45,508 nt of DNA from SIG440 sp045648175 (GCA_045648175.1 JAZRNN010000003.1:1-45508); one strand, 5' to 3'. Positions 1 through 9,324 are shown, counted from the stretch's first letter. Notes: generated by a model from the sequence alone, not told the origin. Translations and numbers: made by a program.

Positions 1-176
1 GTGGATGCCTTGCTGTGACATTGTGTTCATATATTATGGATATGATTAAGGCGGGAAAACTTAAAAATGTATTATTTATGGGTACGGGAGCACTTCTCAG
101 CCCCACATCCACATTACAGGGCGAGTCAATACCGTCAGTTGCCCATGCGGTGGCGATTTCAGCAGAGAAGGAGTAA
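1..176 (+). CDS. spoVAD: Stage V sporulation protein AD, C-terminal part only
   Basis: This is the last 57 codons of a gene whose beginning lies left of the window; the frame opens at base 3 and ends in TAA at 174-176. The visible tail contains FMGTGALLSPTS followed by QGESIP and AHAVAI, the characteristic end of SpoVAD. In the family, SpoVAD is a thiolase-fold protein that binds dipicolinic acid and works with the other SpoVA membrane proteins to load it into the developing spore. The next gene, spoVAE, starts at the base after the stop, as expected for a spoVA operon expressed in the forespore. The call is firm from the tail; the missing N-terminus cannot be checked. Confidence 0.9.
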   Translation, partial: GCLAVTLCSYIMDMIKAGKLKNVLFMGTGALLSPTSTLQGESIPSVAHAVAISAEKE

Positions 177-548
177 ATGGAAATGAAAATGTTTTGGGAG
201 TATTTTAATGCCTTTTGGGTTGGCGGTGCGTTTTGCGCCATTGCTCAGATTTTGATTGACAAAACCAAAATGACCCCTGCAAGAATTTTGGTATCATTTG
301 TTGTTGCGGGTGTGATTCTTGGCAGCGTGGGTATATACGAGCGGATTGTGGATTTTGCGGGTGCAGGGGCAACGGTGCCAATTATCGGGTTTGGCAACAC
401 TTTGGCGAAGGGCGTTTTTAAAGGAATTCGAGAAAAAGGCTTTTTAGGTGTGTTTACAGGCGGAACGGCTGCCGCTGCTGGTGGAATTGCGGCATCAATC
501 TTCTTTGGATTTTTAGCTGCTGTTATTTTCAAGCCCAGACAGAAATAG
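177..548 (+). CDS. spoVAE: Stage V sporulation protein AE (SpoVAC/SpoVAE membrane family)
   Basis: A 123-residue, very hydrophobic protein with three to four membrane segments (about residues 8-28, 35-55, 62-75 and 95-118) and conserved glycine-rich stretches such as VPIIGFGNTLAKG and GGTAAAAGGI. These match the SpoVAC/SpoVAE family, thought to form part of the inner spore membrane channel that moves calcium dipicolinate. A GAAGGAG ribosome site lies at the end of spoVAD and ATG 177 directly follows its stop; ATG 183 and 189 are possible alternatives and 183 has slightly better spacing. Length is normal. No clear terminator follows, only a weak AT-rich inverted repeat near 552-566. Confidence 0.9.
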   Translation: MEMKMFWEYFNAFWVGGAFCAIAQILIDKTKMTPARILVSFVVAGVILGSVGIYERIVDFAGAGATVPIIGFGNTLAKGVFKGIREKGFLGVFTGGTAAAAGGIAASIFFGFLAAVIFKPRQK

Positions 549-571
549 ACCAAATTTTTAAAATTTAGCTA

Positions 572-600
572 TTGCAAAAACGCTCGAAAAATAGTATAAT
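572..600 (+). promoter_or_regulatory. Predicted vegetative promoter for miaB
   Basis: TTGCAA at 572-577 and TATAAT at 595-600 are separated by exactly 17 bases, and the miaB start lies 39 bases past the -10 box. It separates the constitutive miaB-mutSL block from the sporulation genes to the left. Confidence 0.7.
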
Positions 601-638
601 AAAATAGTATATCTATATACTGAGAGGAGTGTTTTTGT

Positions 639-2048
639 TTGAAGGAAATTGACAGTAATGAAATGGAAAAACAGCGTGATTTTATACAGAAAATCCGTCT
701 TGAAAACCAAATTGCAAACCGACGCCCTCTTGCATTTGTTGAGACCTATGGCTGTGCTCAGAATGAAAACGATTCTGAGCATTTAAAAGGAATGCTCAGC
801 GATATGGGCTATGACTTCTGTGATACGGCAGAGGATGCAGACTTAGTGCTTTACAACACCTGTGCCGTGCGTGAAAATGCAGAACTAAGGGTTTTTGGTA
901 ATCTTGGTGCACTTAAGCATCTTAAACGCAAAAAACCGTCGATGATTATCGGTGTTTGCGGATGTATGATTCAGCAGGAGCATATTGCCGAACAAATCAA
1001 GAAAAAGTATAAGCACGTAGATATGGTATTCGGCACACATGTTGTATACCGCTTTCCTCAGCTTTTAAACGATGTTTTGGCTGATGGCAGAGTTATTGAT
1101 ATTGAAGACAGTGATGGCAGAATTTTTGAAGGTGTTACCTCGGTACGTGATAATCCGCCGCTTGCGAAAATTCCCATTATGTACGGATGCAATAACTTCT
1201 GTACATATTGTATTGTGCCATATGTGCGCGGCAGAGAACGTAGCCGAAGTGCAGAGAATATTTTAAATGAGGTAAGAGAGGTTGTATCTCAGGGCTATAA
1301 AGAGGTTATGCTTCTTGGGCAGAACGTAAACTCATACGGCAAAGATTTGGGTGATAAAACAACCTTTGCACAGCTCTTAGAGATGGTTTGTGAAGTTGAC
1401 GGGATTGAACGTATCCGCTTTATGACCTCGCATCCTAAGGATATTTCGGACGAGCTGATTGATGTTATGGCAAGGCAGGATAAAATCTGCAAACAGCTTC
1501 ACTTACCGGTGCAGTGTGGCTCTGACAGGATTTTAAAGAAGATGAACCGCAGTTATACCCGTGAAAAGTATCTGGAAATTGTAAAAAAGGTTCGCGAAAG
1601 GATGCCTGATATTGTTTTGACCACTGATGTCATTGTGGGCTTCCCGGGAGAGACAAATGAAGATTTTGAAGATACAATGTCTATACTCTCTGAAGTAGGG
1701 TATGATATGATATTTTCGTTCATCTATTCAAAGCGCAAGGGTACACCTGCGGCTGAGATGGAGGATTGCCTGACCGATGAGGAAAAACATCGCAACTTTG
1801 ACAGAATGGTTGCCTTCCAGAACGAGATTTCCAAAAAGAAGAACGATGCTTATTTTGGAAGATGCGAAAAGGTGTTGGTTGAGGGATTGAGCAAGACTAA
1901 CCCTGAATTCTTAAGCGGAAGAACAGATGGCGGAAAGATTGTTAATTTTCGCGGCACAGAAGATTTGGTTGGACAAATTGTTGATATAAAAATTACAGAG
2001 ATTAAAACGTGGTCGCTGATTGGCGAGATAATCAAGGAGGAGCATTAA
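639..2048 (+). CDS. miaB: tRNA-2-methylthio-N6-dimethylallyladenosine synthase
   Basis: MiaB adds the 2-methylthio group to i6A37 of tRNAs reading UNN codons, using two iron-sulfur clusters and S-adenosylmethionine. The 469-residue protein shows the three-domain plan of the family: N-terminal methylthiotransferase domain with cysteines near C39 (ETYGCAQNEND), C75 (YNTCAVRE) and C109 (GVCGCM); radical SAM core with the CxxxCxxC motif at C184, C188 and C191; and a C-terminal TRAM domain after about residue 400. The start is TTG 639, preceded by GAGAGGAG; no in-frame ATG fits better. Its partner enzyme MiaA is encoded about 5 kb downstream. The order miaB, YlbF-family gene, mutS is that of Bacillus, but cotE is absent. 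Confidence 0.96.
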   Translation: MKEIDSNEMEKQRDFIQKIRLENQIANRRPLAFVETYGCAQNENDSEHLKGMLSDMGYDFCDTAEDADLVLYNTCAVRENAELRVFGNLGALKHLKRKKPSMIIGVCGCMIQQEHIAEQIKKKYKHVDMVFGTHVVYRFPQLLNDVLADGRVIDIEDSDGRIFEGVTSVRDNPPLAKIPIMYGCNNFCTYCIVPYVRGRERSRSAENILNEVREVVSQGYKEVMLLGQNVNSYGKDLGDKTTFAQLLEMVCEVDGIERIRFMTSHPKDISDELIDVMARQDKICKQLHLPVQCGSDRILKKMNRSYTREKYLEIVKKVRERMPDIVLTTDVIVGFPGETNEDFEDTMSILSEVGYDMIFSFIYSKRKGTPAAEMEDCLTDEEKHRNFDRMVAFQNEISKKKNDAYFGRCEKVLVEGLSKTNPEFLSGRTDGGKIVNFRGTEDLVGQIVDIKITEIKTWSLIGEIIKEEH

Positions 2049-2049
2049 A

Positions 2050-2454
2050 ATGAGAAACACTATTATTGAAAAAGCACAGGAGCTTGGCACACTCATTGCA
2101 GAAAGTGCTGAAAAAGAGAGATTAACTGCAGCCGGTGATGCAATGAACAACAACGAAGAGGCAACAAACCTTCTTCGAACATACAACGAAAATCGTAAAA
2201 CTGCAACAGAAAATTTAAGGGGCAAGGAGCCTACAAAAGAAGACCTTGAGGAATACAGAAATTATGTTCAGGCAGAATTTGAAAAGATTGCAGAAAACAA
2301 ACTGATTGCCGAATACATTGAGGCAAGCAAGGAATTTGATTTGATGGTTCAGCAGGTTAACGCTGTTCTCAGTTATTTTATTACCGGTCAGGAGCAGGAG
2401 AGTGCCGAGGGCGGTTGCAGCGGTAATTGTGCAGGCTGCAGCAGTTGTCATTAG
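2050..2454 (+). CDS. YlbF/YmcA family regulator with cysteine-rich tail
   Basis: A 134-residue helical protein of the Com_YlbF family, one base after the miaB stop with an AAGGAGG site at 2034-2040. In Bacillus, YlbF, YmcA and YaaT form a complex that affects RNA maturation by RNase Y, competence and sporulation, and carries iron-sulfur clusters. Position between miaB and mutS matches ymcA. Residues 1-110 form the helical domain; the end is a compact tail with C123, C127, C130, C133 and H134 (CxxxCxxCxxCH), which looks like a metal or iron-sulfur ligand set. Which of the two paralogues it corresponds to cannot be decided by eye, so no symbol is given. Confidence 0.85.
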   Translation: MRNTIIEKAQELGTLIAESAEKERLTAAGDAMNNNEEATNLLRTYNENRKTATENLRGKEPTKEDLEEYRNYVQAEFEKIAENKLIAEYIEASKEFDLMVQQVNAVLSYFITGQEQESAEGGCSGNCAGCSSCH

Positions 2455-2535
2455 TTTTTGTGACGAAGATTCATTAAATCTTGTGTGGTTTAAAGCGGCA
2501 AAATGTTTATGAGTTAAATTTTGGAGGAATTGCAA

Positions 2536-5154
2536 ATGGCTGAATTTACGCCGATGATGCGTCAGTATTTTGAGATAAAAGAACAATATAAAGACAGTAT
2601 TCTTATGTATCGTCTAGGCGATTTTTATGAGATGTTTTTTGATGATGCCTTGACTGCTTCAAAAGTTCTTGAAATTACTCTTACCGGCAGAGACTGCGGT
2701 CAGGAAGAACGTGCACCCATGTGCGGCGTGCCATTTCATTCGGTGGACGGTTATATTGCAAAGCTGGTTGAAAACGGCTATACTGTTGCCATCTGCGAGC
2801 AGACCGAAGACCCAAGTGCAGCAAAAGGTATTGTCAAGCGTGACGTTGTTAGGGTTATTACTCCCGGCACGATTATGGACTCTGCGGCCTTGGACGAGGC
2901 AAAAAATAATTATCTGGCATCTGTGTATATTGAAGGACAGGGCGCCGGCATTTCGTTTGTGGATATTACCACAGGAGAAATATCGGTAAATGAGTTTGAT
3001 GGCGATGATTTAGAAATTCAGCTCCTTAACGAAATCAGCAGATTTTCGCCTGCTGAAATTATTCTTAACCTTGAAGCATACGAAAAGGAACATCTTCTTG
3101 GTATGATTGCCGAAAGATTCGGGTGCCCCATACGAAACTACTATAACTGGGCATTTGAACGTGAAAGGGCAAAAAAGACTGTTGCAGAAAAATTTGGCGA
3201 AGTACAGCCGGAGTTGTTTGAGAAGGGCTTTGCCATATCCAGCCTTGGAGCACTTTTGATGTTTCTTGGCGAGACTCAGAAAACCGAACTTGCAAATCTG
3301 CGTGAAGTTCAGGTGGTAGAGTCACAGGAGTATATGGAGCTTGACCTTTATAGCATTCGCAATCTTGAAATTTTGGAGACTATGCGTGATAAAAAGGCAA
3401 AGGGAAGTCTTCTTGCGGTGCTTAACAAAACTAAAACATCAATGGGCGGCAGACTTTTAAGAAAGTGGATTACAATGCCGCTTGCCAACTGTGCAAAAAT
3501 TCAAAACAGACATCGCGCTGTGGCTGAATTGGTTGCAAACCCCATTTTGCGTGAAGAAATTATTGGGGCGCTGAAATCAATTCAGGATATTGAAAGGCTG
3601 ATAGCAAAGGCTACCTACAAAACTGCAAACTGCCGTGATTTGTTGGCGATAGCCGATTCCCTAGATGCACTGCCCGAAATAAAAAATCTTTTGGACAAAT
3701 GCTCGTCAGGTGTTTTGCAGAGAATTTACGAGCAGTTGGACGAGCTTTCGGACGTAAGAGATGTAATTCGTGATGCAATTAATCCTGACCCACCAATTTC
3801 GCTGAGAGAAGGCAATTTGATACGAGATGGCTTCAGCCATGAGGTTGACTCTCGTCGAGAGCTTATGCAAAACGGTGTAAGCTGGATAAAGAATTTTGCC
3901 GAGGAAGAAAAGGAAAAGACAGGAATTAAAAATATAAAAGTAGGATATAACCGTGTCTTTGGCTATTATCTTGAGGTAAGCAAACAAAGTACAGGGGATG
4001 TTCCTGAATATTTTGTAAGAAAACAGACTCTTTCAAACTGTGAAAGATACATAACCCCTCAAATTAAAGAGGTTGAAGAAAAGATTGTTGAGGCAGAGAG
4101 CCAGATTGTCAATATGGAATATGAAATGTTCTGCAAGGTTCGTGACCTTGTGGCAGACCAGGTAGCAAGAATTCAAAGCACGGCACATGCTATTGCGATG
4201 ACTGATGTTTTGTGTTCGTTTGCGTATGTTGCCGAGAAAAATCGGTATGTTATGCCTGATATGAATATTTCAGACAGAATAGTGATTAAAGACGGTAGAC
4301 ATCCTGTGGTTGAATCTTTGGCCACCATGTTTATACCCAACGATACCCATCTTGACGGGGCAGACAGCCAGATTGCCATTATTACAGGTCCCAATATGGC
4401 GGGTAAGTCAACATATATGAGACAGACTGCGTTGATTGTTCTTATGGCGCAAATTGGGTCATTTGTGCCGGCAAGTTCTGCTGAAATCGGTGTTGTAGAT
4501 AAAATCTTCACCCGTGTTGGTGCATCCGATGATTTATCTGCAGGGCAAAGTACATTTATGGTTGAGATGAATGAGGTGGCATATATTCTTGACAATGCTA
4601 CAAAGAAGAGTCTTGTAATTTTTGACGAAATTGGTCGAGGAACAAGCACCTTTGATGGTTTGGCAATTGCCTGGTCGGTTGTTGAGTATATGGCAAATAA
4701 AAATAAGTGCGGTGCAAAAACTCTGTTTGCGACCCACTATCATGAGCTTACCGAGCTTGAGGACAGACTCAGCGGGGTAAAGAATTATTGCATTGCGGTA
4801 AAAAAACACGGCGATGACATCACTTTTTTGCGAAAGATAATCCGAGGCGGCGCTGACGGCAGTTATGGCGTTGAAGTTGCGGCTTTGGCAGGAGTTAAAA
4901 AGGAAGTAACCAAACGTGCCAAGGAAATTCTTAAGGAGCTTGAACTACGTGATGGCGGCGGAGCCGCAAATGTCTCGGTGAAAAACAGAAACAAGAAAAA
5001 AGTTGATGATATCAGCCATGACCAATTAAGCTTTGGCGGATTTGAAGAGAATGAAATTGTTACCGAAATAAAGGGTCTTGCCCTTGATAATATGTCGCCT
5101 ATGGAGGCGCTGACGAAGCTTTATGCCCTTAAGGCAAAGGCGGAGAATTTGTAA
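2536..5154 (+). CDS. mutS: DNA mismatch repair protein MutS
   Basis: MutS recognises mismatches and small loops and recruits MutL on ATP binding. The 872-residue product has the mismatch-reading Phe-x-Glu motif at F30 and E32 (GDFYEMF), the connector, lever and clamp regions, and a C-terminal ABC-type ATPase with Walker A GPNMAGKST at about 618-626 and Walker B with DEIGRGTS at about 697-704. The start is set to ATG 2536 because GGAGG at 2523-2527 sits at the right distance; an in-frame TTG at 2521 would begin inside that ribosome site. Length is typical. mutL follows 19 bases after the stop, as in most Firmicutes. Confidence 0.97.
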   Translation: MAEFTPMMRQYFEIKEQYKDSILMYRLGDFYEMFFDDALTASKVLEITLTGRDCGQEERAPMCGVPFHSVDGYIAKLVENGYTVAICEQTEDPSAAKGIVKRDVVRVITPGTIMDSAALDEAKNNYLASVYIEGQGAGISFVDITTGEISVNEFDGDDLEIQLLNEISRFSPAEIILNLEAYEKEHLLGMIAERFGCPIRNYYNWAFERERAKKTVAEKFGEVQPELFEKGFAISSLGALLMFLGETQKTELANLREVQVVESQEYMELDLYSIRNLEILETMRDKKAKGSLLAVLNKTKTSMGGRLLRKWITMPLANCAKIQNRHRAVAELVANPILREEIIGALKSIQDIERLIAKATYKTANCRDLLAIADSLDALPEIKNLLDKCSSGVLQRIYEQLDELSDVRDVIRDAINPDPPISLREGNLIRDGFSHEVDSRRELMQNGVSWIKNFAEEEKEKTGIKNIKVGYNRVFGYYLEVSKQSTGDVPEYFVRKQTLSNCERYITPQIKEVEEKIVEAESQIVNMEYEMFCKVRDLVADQVARIQSTAHAIAMTDVLCSFAYVAEKNRYVMPDMNISDRIVIKDGRHPVVESLATMFIPNDTHLDGADSQIAIITGPNMAGKSTYMRQTALIVLMAQIGSFVPASSAEIGVVDKIFTRVGASDDLSAGQSTFMVEMNEVAYILDNATKKSLVIFDEIGRGTSTFDGLAIAWSVVEYMANKNKCGAKTLFATHYHELTELEDRLSGVKNYCIAVKKHGDDITFLRKIIRGGADGSYGVEVAALAGVKKEVTKRAKEILKELELRDGGGAANVSVKNRNKKKVDDISHDQLSFGGFEENEIVTEIKGLALDNMSPMEALTKLYALKAKAENL

Positions 5155-5173
5155 TAAAAAGAGGAAATGTGTT

Positions 5174-7093
5174 ATGGCACAAATCAAAGTATTGTCACAG
5201 GCTGTTGCTGATAAAATCGCAGCAGGCGAAGTTGCTGAAAGACCTTCGGCAGTTGTCAAGGAGCTTGTTGAAAATTCAATAGATGCTGGAGCTGACAGAA
5301 TTACTGTTGAAATTAAAAAGGGTGGCATCACATACATATCTGTTGAGGATAACGGCAAGGGAATTCCCTTCGATGAGGTGGAATTTGCCTTTCTTCGTCA
5401 TGCAACGAGCAAGCTGCGAGATATAGATGATTTGTTTGAGATACAGACAATGGGATTTCGCGGAGAGGCGTTGGCAAGTATATGTGCGGTTTCGGATGTG
5501 ACGGTAATTACAAAGGAAAGAGGAGCATTGGATGGTGCACATGTGACGGTAAACCACGGCGTGGCATCACAAAAAGAAACAGTTGCTTGCAATGAAGGCA
5601 CAATTATGATTGTTGAAAATCTTTTTGCATCCGTGCCGGCCAGAATGAAATTTTTAAAGAAGGATTCTACAGAGGCAGGATATGTGGCTGATGTGCTTAG
5701 CCGCATTGCCCTTTCGAAACCTGAGATTGCATTCAGGTATATCTGCGACGGAAAGGAGCAGTTTTCAACATCGGGTGATGGGAATCTTAAAAATGCAATT
5801 CTTAACATTTATGGAATCGAGCATGCTAAGGGAGTTCTGGAAGTAGACCATACTGAGCAAGGGGTAACTGTTACGGGTGTGGTGGGCAAGTCGGAACTTG
5901 CGCGAGGCAACCGTGCCAGACAGACATTGTTCGTAAACGGCAGGTACATTAAAAATCATGTTGTTTCAAAGATTGTTGAAGAAGCCTATCGGAATGTACT
6001 TATGACGGGGAAGTTCCCGTTTTTTGTGCTGAATATTGAACTTGCACCAAGTCTGGTTGATGTTAATGTTCATCCGGCAAAAACTGAGATTAAATTTGCC
6101 AACGAAAAGGAAATATACGATATAGTTTATCACGGTGTGAAAAATGCCATTTACCGTCGACCAGAAATTCCCGTTAAAGAACCGGAAGCGATAACAGATG
6201 TTGAGAAATCGACTTCGGTATCCATATCTGCAAATAAAGAACCCGAAAGAGTTGACAGACAAACGGTTAGCGAATTTCTTAAAAATACAATACCAAACAG
6301 TTCGGGCAGACGGTTTAATTCACCCAAGCAGGAAAATGTTTTTGAATGCAAGAGAGAACATTTTAATGAAACTCCTGCAAAAAGCGATATTACAACATTT
6401 CCTGTTCTTGATATTGAGGATATTACACATAAGATGGATGTGGTTGTTCCCCAGAGTAATGAACAAACGGTGCAATTGCCATTATTTGAGGAAGGCAATA
6501 TTGATATTGCTGAGACCGCTTTTGTTGTCGGTCAGGTTTTTGACACCTATGTGATTGTACAAAAGGGCGATAAAATGTTTATGATAGATCAACACGCCGC
6601 CCACGAACGAAAGCGTTTTGAAACTTTAAAGAAAGATTATTGTGACCGAGGAGTTTCGGGACAAATTCTGCTTGCTCCCATTGTTATGGATGTTGACACC
6701 TGCGAAATTGATGTAATCAAGGAGAACAAAGAGACTCTTGAAAATATGGGCTTTGAAATCGAAGAGTTTGGACGTAATTCGGTAATTATACGGCAAACTC
6801 CATTTATCTCGGATGAGGAAGATATAAAAAACCTTGCGACAGAAGTGATTTCTATATTGAGCGACGGCAGACCGTCGGGCCTTTTGAGCTTTGAAGAGAG
6901 ACTGCTTGACACAATCTCCTGTAAATATGCCATCAAGGCAAATAAAAAGCTCAGCCTGATTGAAATGGAGGTTCTTATACGTGATGTGGAGGAACTTGAA
7001 AATTCAGGAATTACCACCTGTCCCCACGGCAGGCCTATCAAAATTGAATTTACAAAGCGTGAAATTGAAAAAATGTTTAAGAGGATTGTTTAG
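5174..7093 (+). CDS. mutL: DNA mismatch repair protein MutL (endonuclease type)
   Basis: MutL couples mismatch recognition by MutS to strand removal. The 639-residue protein has the GHKL ATPase at its N-terminus (catalytic E30 and N34 in KELVENSIDAGA, then DNGKGI, ATSKL and GFRGEAL), a variable linker around residues 330-440, and the C-terminal dimerisation and endonuclease domain with the metal-binding DQHAxxExxxxE motif at about 472-483, CKYAIKAN, and CPHGRP near the end. It should therefore nick DNA itself, as expected for a bacterium without MutH. ATG 5174 is preceded by AGAGGAAA; an upstream in-frame ATG at 5123 lies inside mutS and lacks a ribosome site. Confidence 0.97.
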   Translation: MAQIKVLSQAVADKIAAGEVAERPSAVVKELVENSIDAGADRITVEIKKGGITYISVEDNGKGIPFDEVEFAFLRHATSKLRDIDDLFEIQTMGFRGEALASICAVSDVTVITKERGALDGAHVTVNHGVASQKETVACNEGTIMIVENLFASVPARMKFLKKDSTEAGYVADVLSRIALSKPEIAFRYICDGKEQFSTSGDGNLKNAILNIYGIEHAKGVLEVDHTEQGVTVTGVVGKSELARGNRARQTLFVNGRYIKNHVVSKIVEEAYRNVLMTGKFPFFVLNIELAPSLVDVNVHPAKTEIKFANEKEIYDIVYHGVKNAIYRRPEIPVKEPEAITDVEKSTSVSISANKEPERVDRQTVSEFLKNTIPNSSGRRFNSPKQENVFECKREHFNETPAKSDITTFPVLDIEDITHKMDVVVPQSNEQTVQLPLFEEGNIDIAETAFVVGQVFDTYVIVQKGDKMFMIDQHAAHERKRFETLKKDYCDRGVSGQILLAPIVMDVDTCEIDVIKENKETLENMGFEIEEFGRNSVIIRQTPFISDEEDIKNLATEVISILSDGRPSGLLSFEERLLDTISCKYAIKANKKLSLIEMEVLIRDVEELENSGITTCPHGRPIKIEFTKREIEKMFKRIV

Positions 7094-7096
7094 CTT

Positions 7097-8023
7097 ATGC
7101 TGAAAAAGATTATAGCGATTGCAGGACCTACAGCCTCGGGCAAGACAGCTCTGGCGATAGAAATTGCCCAAAGATTTGGTGGCGAGGTGGTTTCTTGCGA
7201 CTCTATGCAGATTTACAAGTTTATGGATATTGGCACGGCAAAACCTGACAAGGGTGAGCTTTCGGCGGCTGTGCATCATATGATTGATATTATTCACCCC
7301 AAGGAAAGATGCAGTGTAGCAGATTTTGTGATTATGGCAAGAAATTGCATTGATGACATTATCAGGCGTGGCAGACTGCCCATTCTTGCCGGCGGAACGG
7401 GGCTTTATATGGACAGTGTTCTTGAAAATATAGTGTTTGAGGATTTTGGCAGTGATCCTGAATTTCGTAAAAAAATGCAGGAGTTGGCAGATACCGAAGG
7501 CGTAGATGCACTTCATAGTCTGCTTGCCGAGAAGGATTCTGAGGCGGCAGATAAAATTCATCCCAATAATGTAAGGCGTGTTATCCGTGCTTTAGAGGTA
7601 TGTAGGCTTACCGGCAAAACTTTTACGCAGGTAAATCTTGAGTCAAGGCGTGAACCTGTGTATGATGCATTGATTCTGGGAATTGATGCTGACCGTGAAA
7701 CCCTTTATAAAAGAATAAATAAGCGTGTTGACAAAATGATGGATGATGGATTGCTTGAAGAGGTCAGGACTCTTAAAGATATGGGCGTTGGCCGCGATAC
7801 AACTGCTATGCAGGCAATTGGATATAAGGAGATTTTGGAATTTTTGGAAGGTGAGGTCACCTTTGATGAGGCAGTAGAAAAAATCAAGATGGAAAGCCGT
7901 CGATATGCTAAAAGACAGATGACATGGTTCAGGCGCAATGAAAAAATTCAGTGGATGTGTGCAGATGCCCCTGATTTCATGGCGCTTATTACAGAGAAAT
8001 GCGAAGATTTCTTACAAATCTAG
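7097..8023 (+). CDS. miaA: tRNA dimethylallyltransferase
   Basis: MiaA transfers dimethylallyl from DMAPP to A37 of tRNAs reading UNN codons; MiaB then thiolates the product. The 308-residue protein has the P-loop GPTASGKT at 10-17, the SCDSMQIYK segment with the catalytic aspartate, GGTGLYMDS, and the C-terminal QTR-like region with RRYAKRQMTWFRRN. It starts three bases after mutL, with AGAGGA at the end of mutL serving as ribosome site. In many Firmicutes hfq follows miaA; here an HlyD-like gene follows instead and no hfq is seen. Confidence 0.96.
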   Translation: MLKKIIAIAGPTASGKTALAIEIAQRFGGEVVSCDSMQIYKFMDIGTAKPDKGELSAAVHHMIDIIHPKERCSVADFVIMARNCIDDIIRRGRLPILAGGTGLYMDSVLENIVFEDFGSDPEFRKKMQELADTEGVDALHSLLAEKDSEAADKIHPNNVRRVIRALEVCRLTGKTFTQVNLESRREPVYDALILGIDADRETLYKRINKRVDKMMDDGLLEEVRTLKDMGVGRDTTAMQAIGYKEILEFLEGEVTFDEAVEKIKMESRRYAKRQMTWFRRNEKIQWMCADAPDFMALITEKCEDFLQI

Positions 8024-8042
8024 CGGAATGGAGTTTTTGAAG

Positions 8043-9323
8043 ATGGATAAAAATAAAAAACCATCAAGGCAGGAACGAAGAAAAAAAAGAAGGAGCCGCA
8101 GAGGTTTTATTACCTTTCTGATAGGTGCCTTTGTGCTGTGTATTGCGGTTAATGTTGCCATGAGCTTTGATAATCGTTTAGAGACAATGATTGTGCGTAC
8201 GGGAACTGAGGAAGAAAGTGTTACAGCTGAGGGATATTTGTTCAGGGAACAAACAGTTATTCAGGCACCGGCAAGTGGCTATCTATACTGCGAGGCAGAT
8301 GAAGAACAGCGTGTAAAAATCGGTGAAACAGTAGCGTATATTTATAAAAACGAGATAAGCACGTCGGCAATGGCTGAGCTTAAGGCTATTGAAGGCGAGA
8401 TTGCAAAACTTGAGGGGAGTTCGTTAAAAAAAGATATATACAGCAATGATACGGCTAAAATTGAGCAAAGCATTGCTCACGAACTCAGTAGTGTGCCAAT
8501 TTTAGGGTTCCAAGGCCGTCTTGATGAGATTGACACAATCAAAGCCGAAGTCAACAGCCTCATTGAAGGCAGAAGAATTGTAACCGGCGAGGCCGAGCTC
8601 AAGGATAACAGTGAAGAACTTCAGGCATTAAAACTGAAAAAAGCAGAGCTTGAAGCAAAGTATAATATTGAAAGAACAATAGTTCACGCACCAAAAGCAG
8701 GTGCTTTTACTGCCAGAACAGATGGTCTTGAAGAAATGCTTGACCCTAAATATATTGAAGAGATAACGCCTGAATATTTAAAGGATTTAAATAAAAAATT
8801 GATAAAGCCAGAGACAGATACCCGCGCAGAAAAAGGTCAGCCGATAGGTAAGATTGTGAATAATTTTTTATGGAGTGTTGCGGCACAGATTCCCGCCGAC
8901 ATTGCCGAGGATATGGATGTGGGTGACAGTATCGATATCCGTTTTCCTGAAATTGATGTGCGCACTATAGGGGCAACGGTGTCAAAAATTACTTCTGAGG
9001 AAAACGGGAAAGTTGTGGTTGTTGCCGAATCCAACAAATATGTTGACAAAATTTATTCTACATCAAAGATGAAGGTAGAACTTATAAAGCATCATTACGA
9101 AGGGTATAAAATTCCTTCACAAAGCATTCGTATAAATGACGGCAAGACAGGTGTCTATGTTATAAGAAACGATAAAGCCCGTTTTTTGCCAGTTGAAATT
9201 ATATATAACAGCAAAGAATGGGTTATTGCCGCCGAAAGTTCTGACAAGGGGGCGACAATAAAACTCTATGATGAATTAATTGTCAGTGGAAAAAATTTAT
9301 ATAATAACAAGGTTGTGAGATAA
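8043..9323 (+). CDS. Membrane-anchored HlyD-like (barrel-sandwich hybrid) protein
   Basis: The 426-residue product begins with a strongly basic cytoplasmic stretch (about residues 4-20, many K and R), followed by one membrane segment at about 21-42 and a long extracytoplasmic region. That region has an early biotinyl-lipoyl-like strand pattern (QAPASGYLYCEADE), a helical, probably coiled-coil hairpin (about 115-225), and the returning half (IVHAPKAGAFT), the layout of HlyD-type adaptors. No exporter gene is adjacent. Homologous genes occur beside yggS and sepF in many Clostridia, which suggests an envelope or division role, but its function is not known. ATG 8043 is chosen because GGAG lies nine bases upstream; ATG 8028 is an alternative. 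Confidence 0.7.
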   Translation: MDKNKKPSRQERRKKRRSRRGFITFLIGAFVLCIAVNVAMSFDNRLETMIVRTGTEEESVTAEGYLFREQTVIQAPASGYLYCEADEEQRVKIGETVAYIYKNEISTSAMAELKAIEGEIAKLEGSSLKKDIYSNDTAKIEQSIAHELSSVPILGFQGRLDEIDTIKAEVNSLIEGRRIVTGEAELKDNSEELQALKLKKAELEAKYNIERTIVHAPKAGAFTARTDGLEEMLDPKYIEEITPEYLKDLNKKLIKPETDTRAEKGQPIGKIVNNFLWSVAAQIPADIAEDMDVGDSIDIRFPEIDVRTIGATVSKITSEENGKVVVVAESNKYVDKIYSTSKMKVELIKHHYEGYKIPSQSIRINDGKTGVYVIRNDKARFLPVEIIYNSKEWVIAAESSDKGATIKLYDELIVSGKNLYNNKVVR

Positions 9324-9324
9324 A

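Noticed and set aside
549..571. Possible terminator after spoVAE
   Set aside because: Only an AT-rich inverted repeat without GC stem or distinct T run.
4173..4649. Open frame of 158 codons antisense to the mutS ATPase region
   Set aside because: Shadow of the conserved MutS coding sequence; no ribosome site.
7004..7561. Open frame of 185 codons on the minus strand across mutL and miaA
   Set aside because: Antisense to two clear genes, no start signals, no family resemblance.
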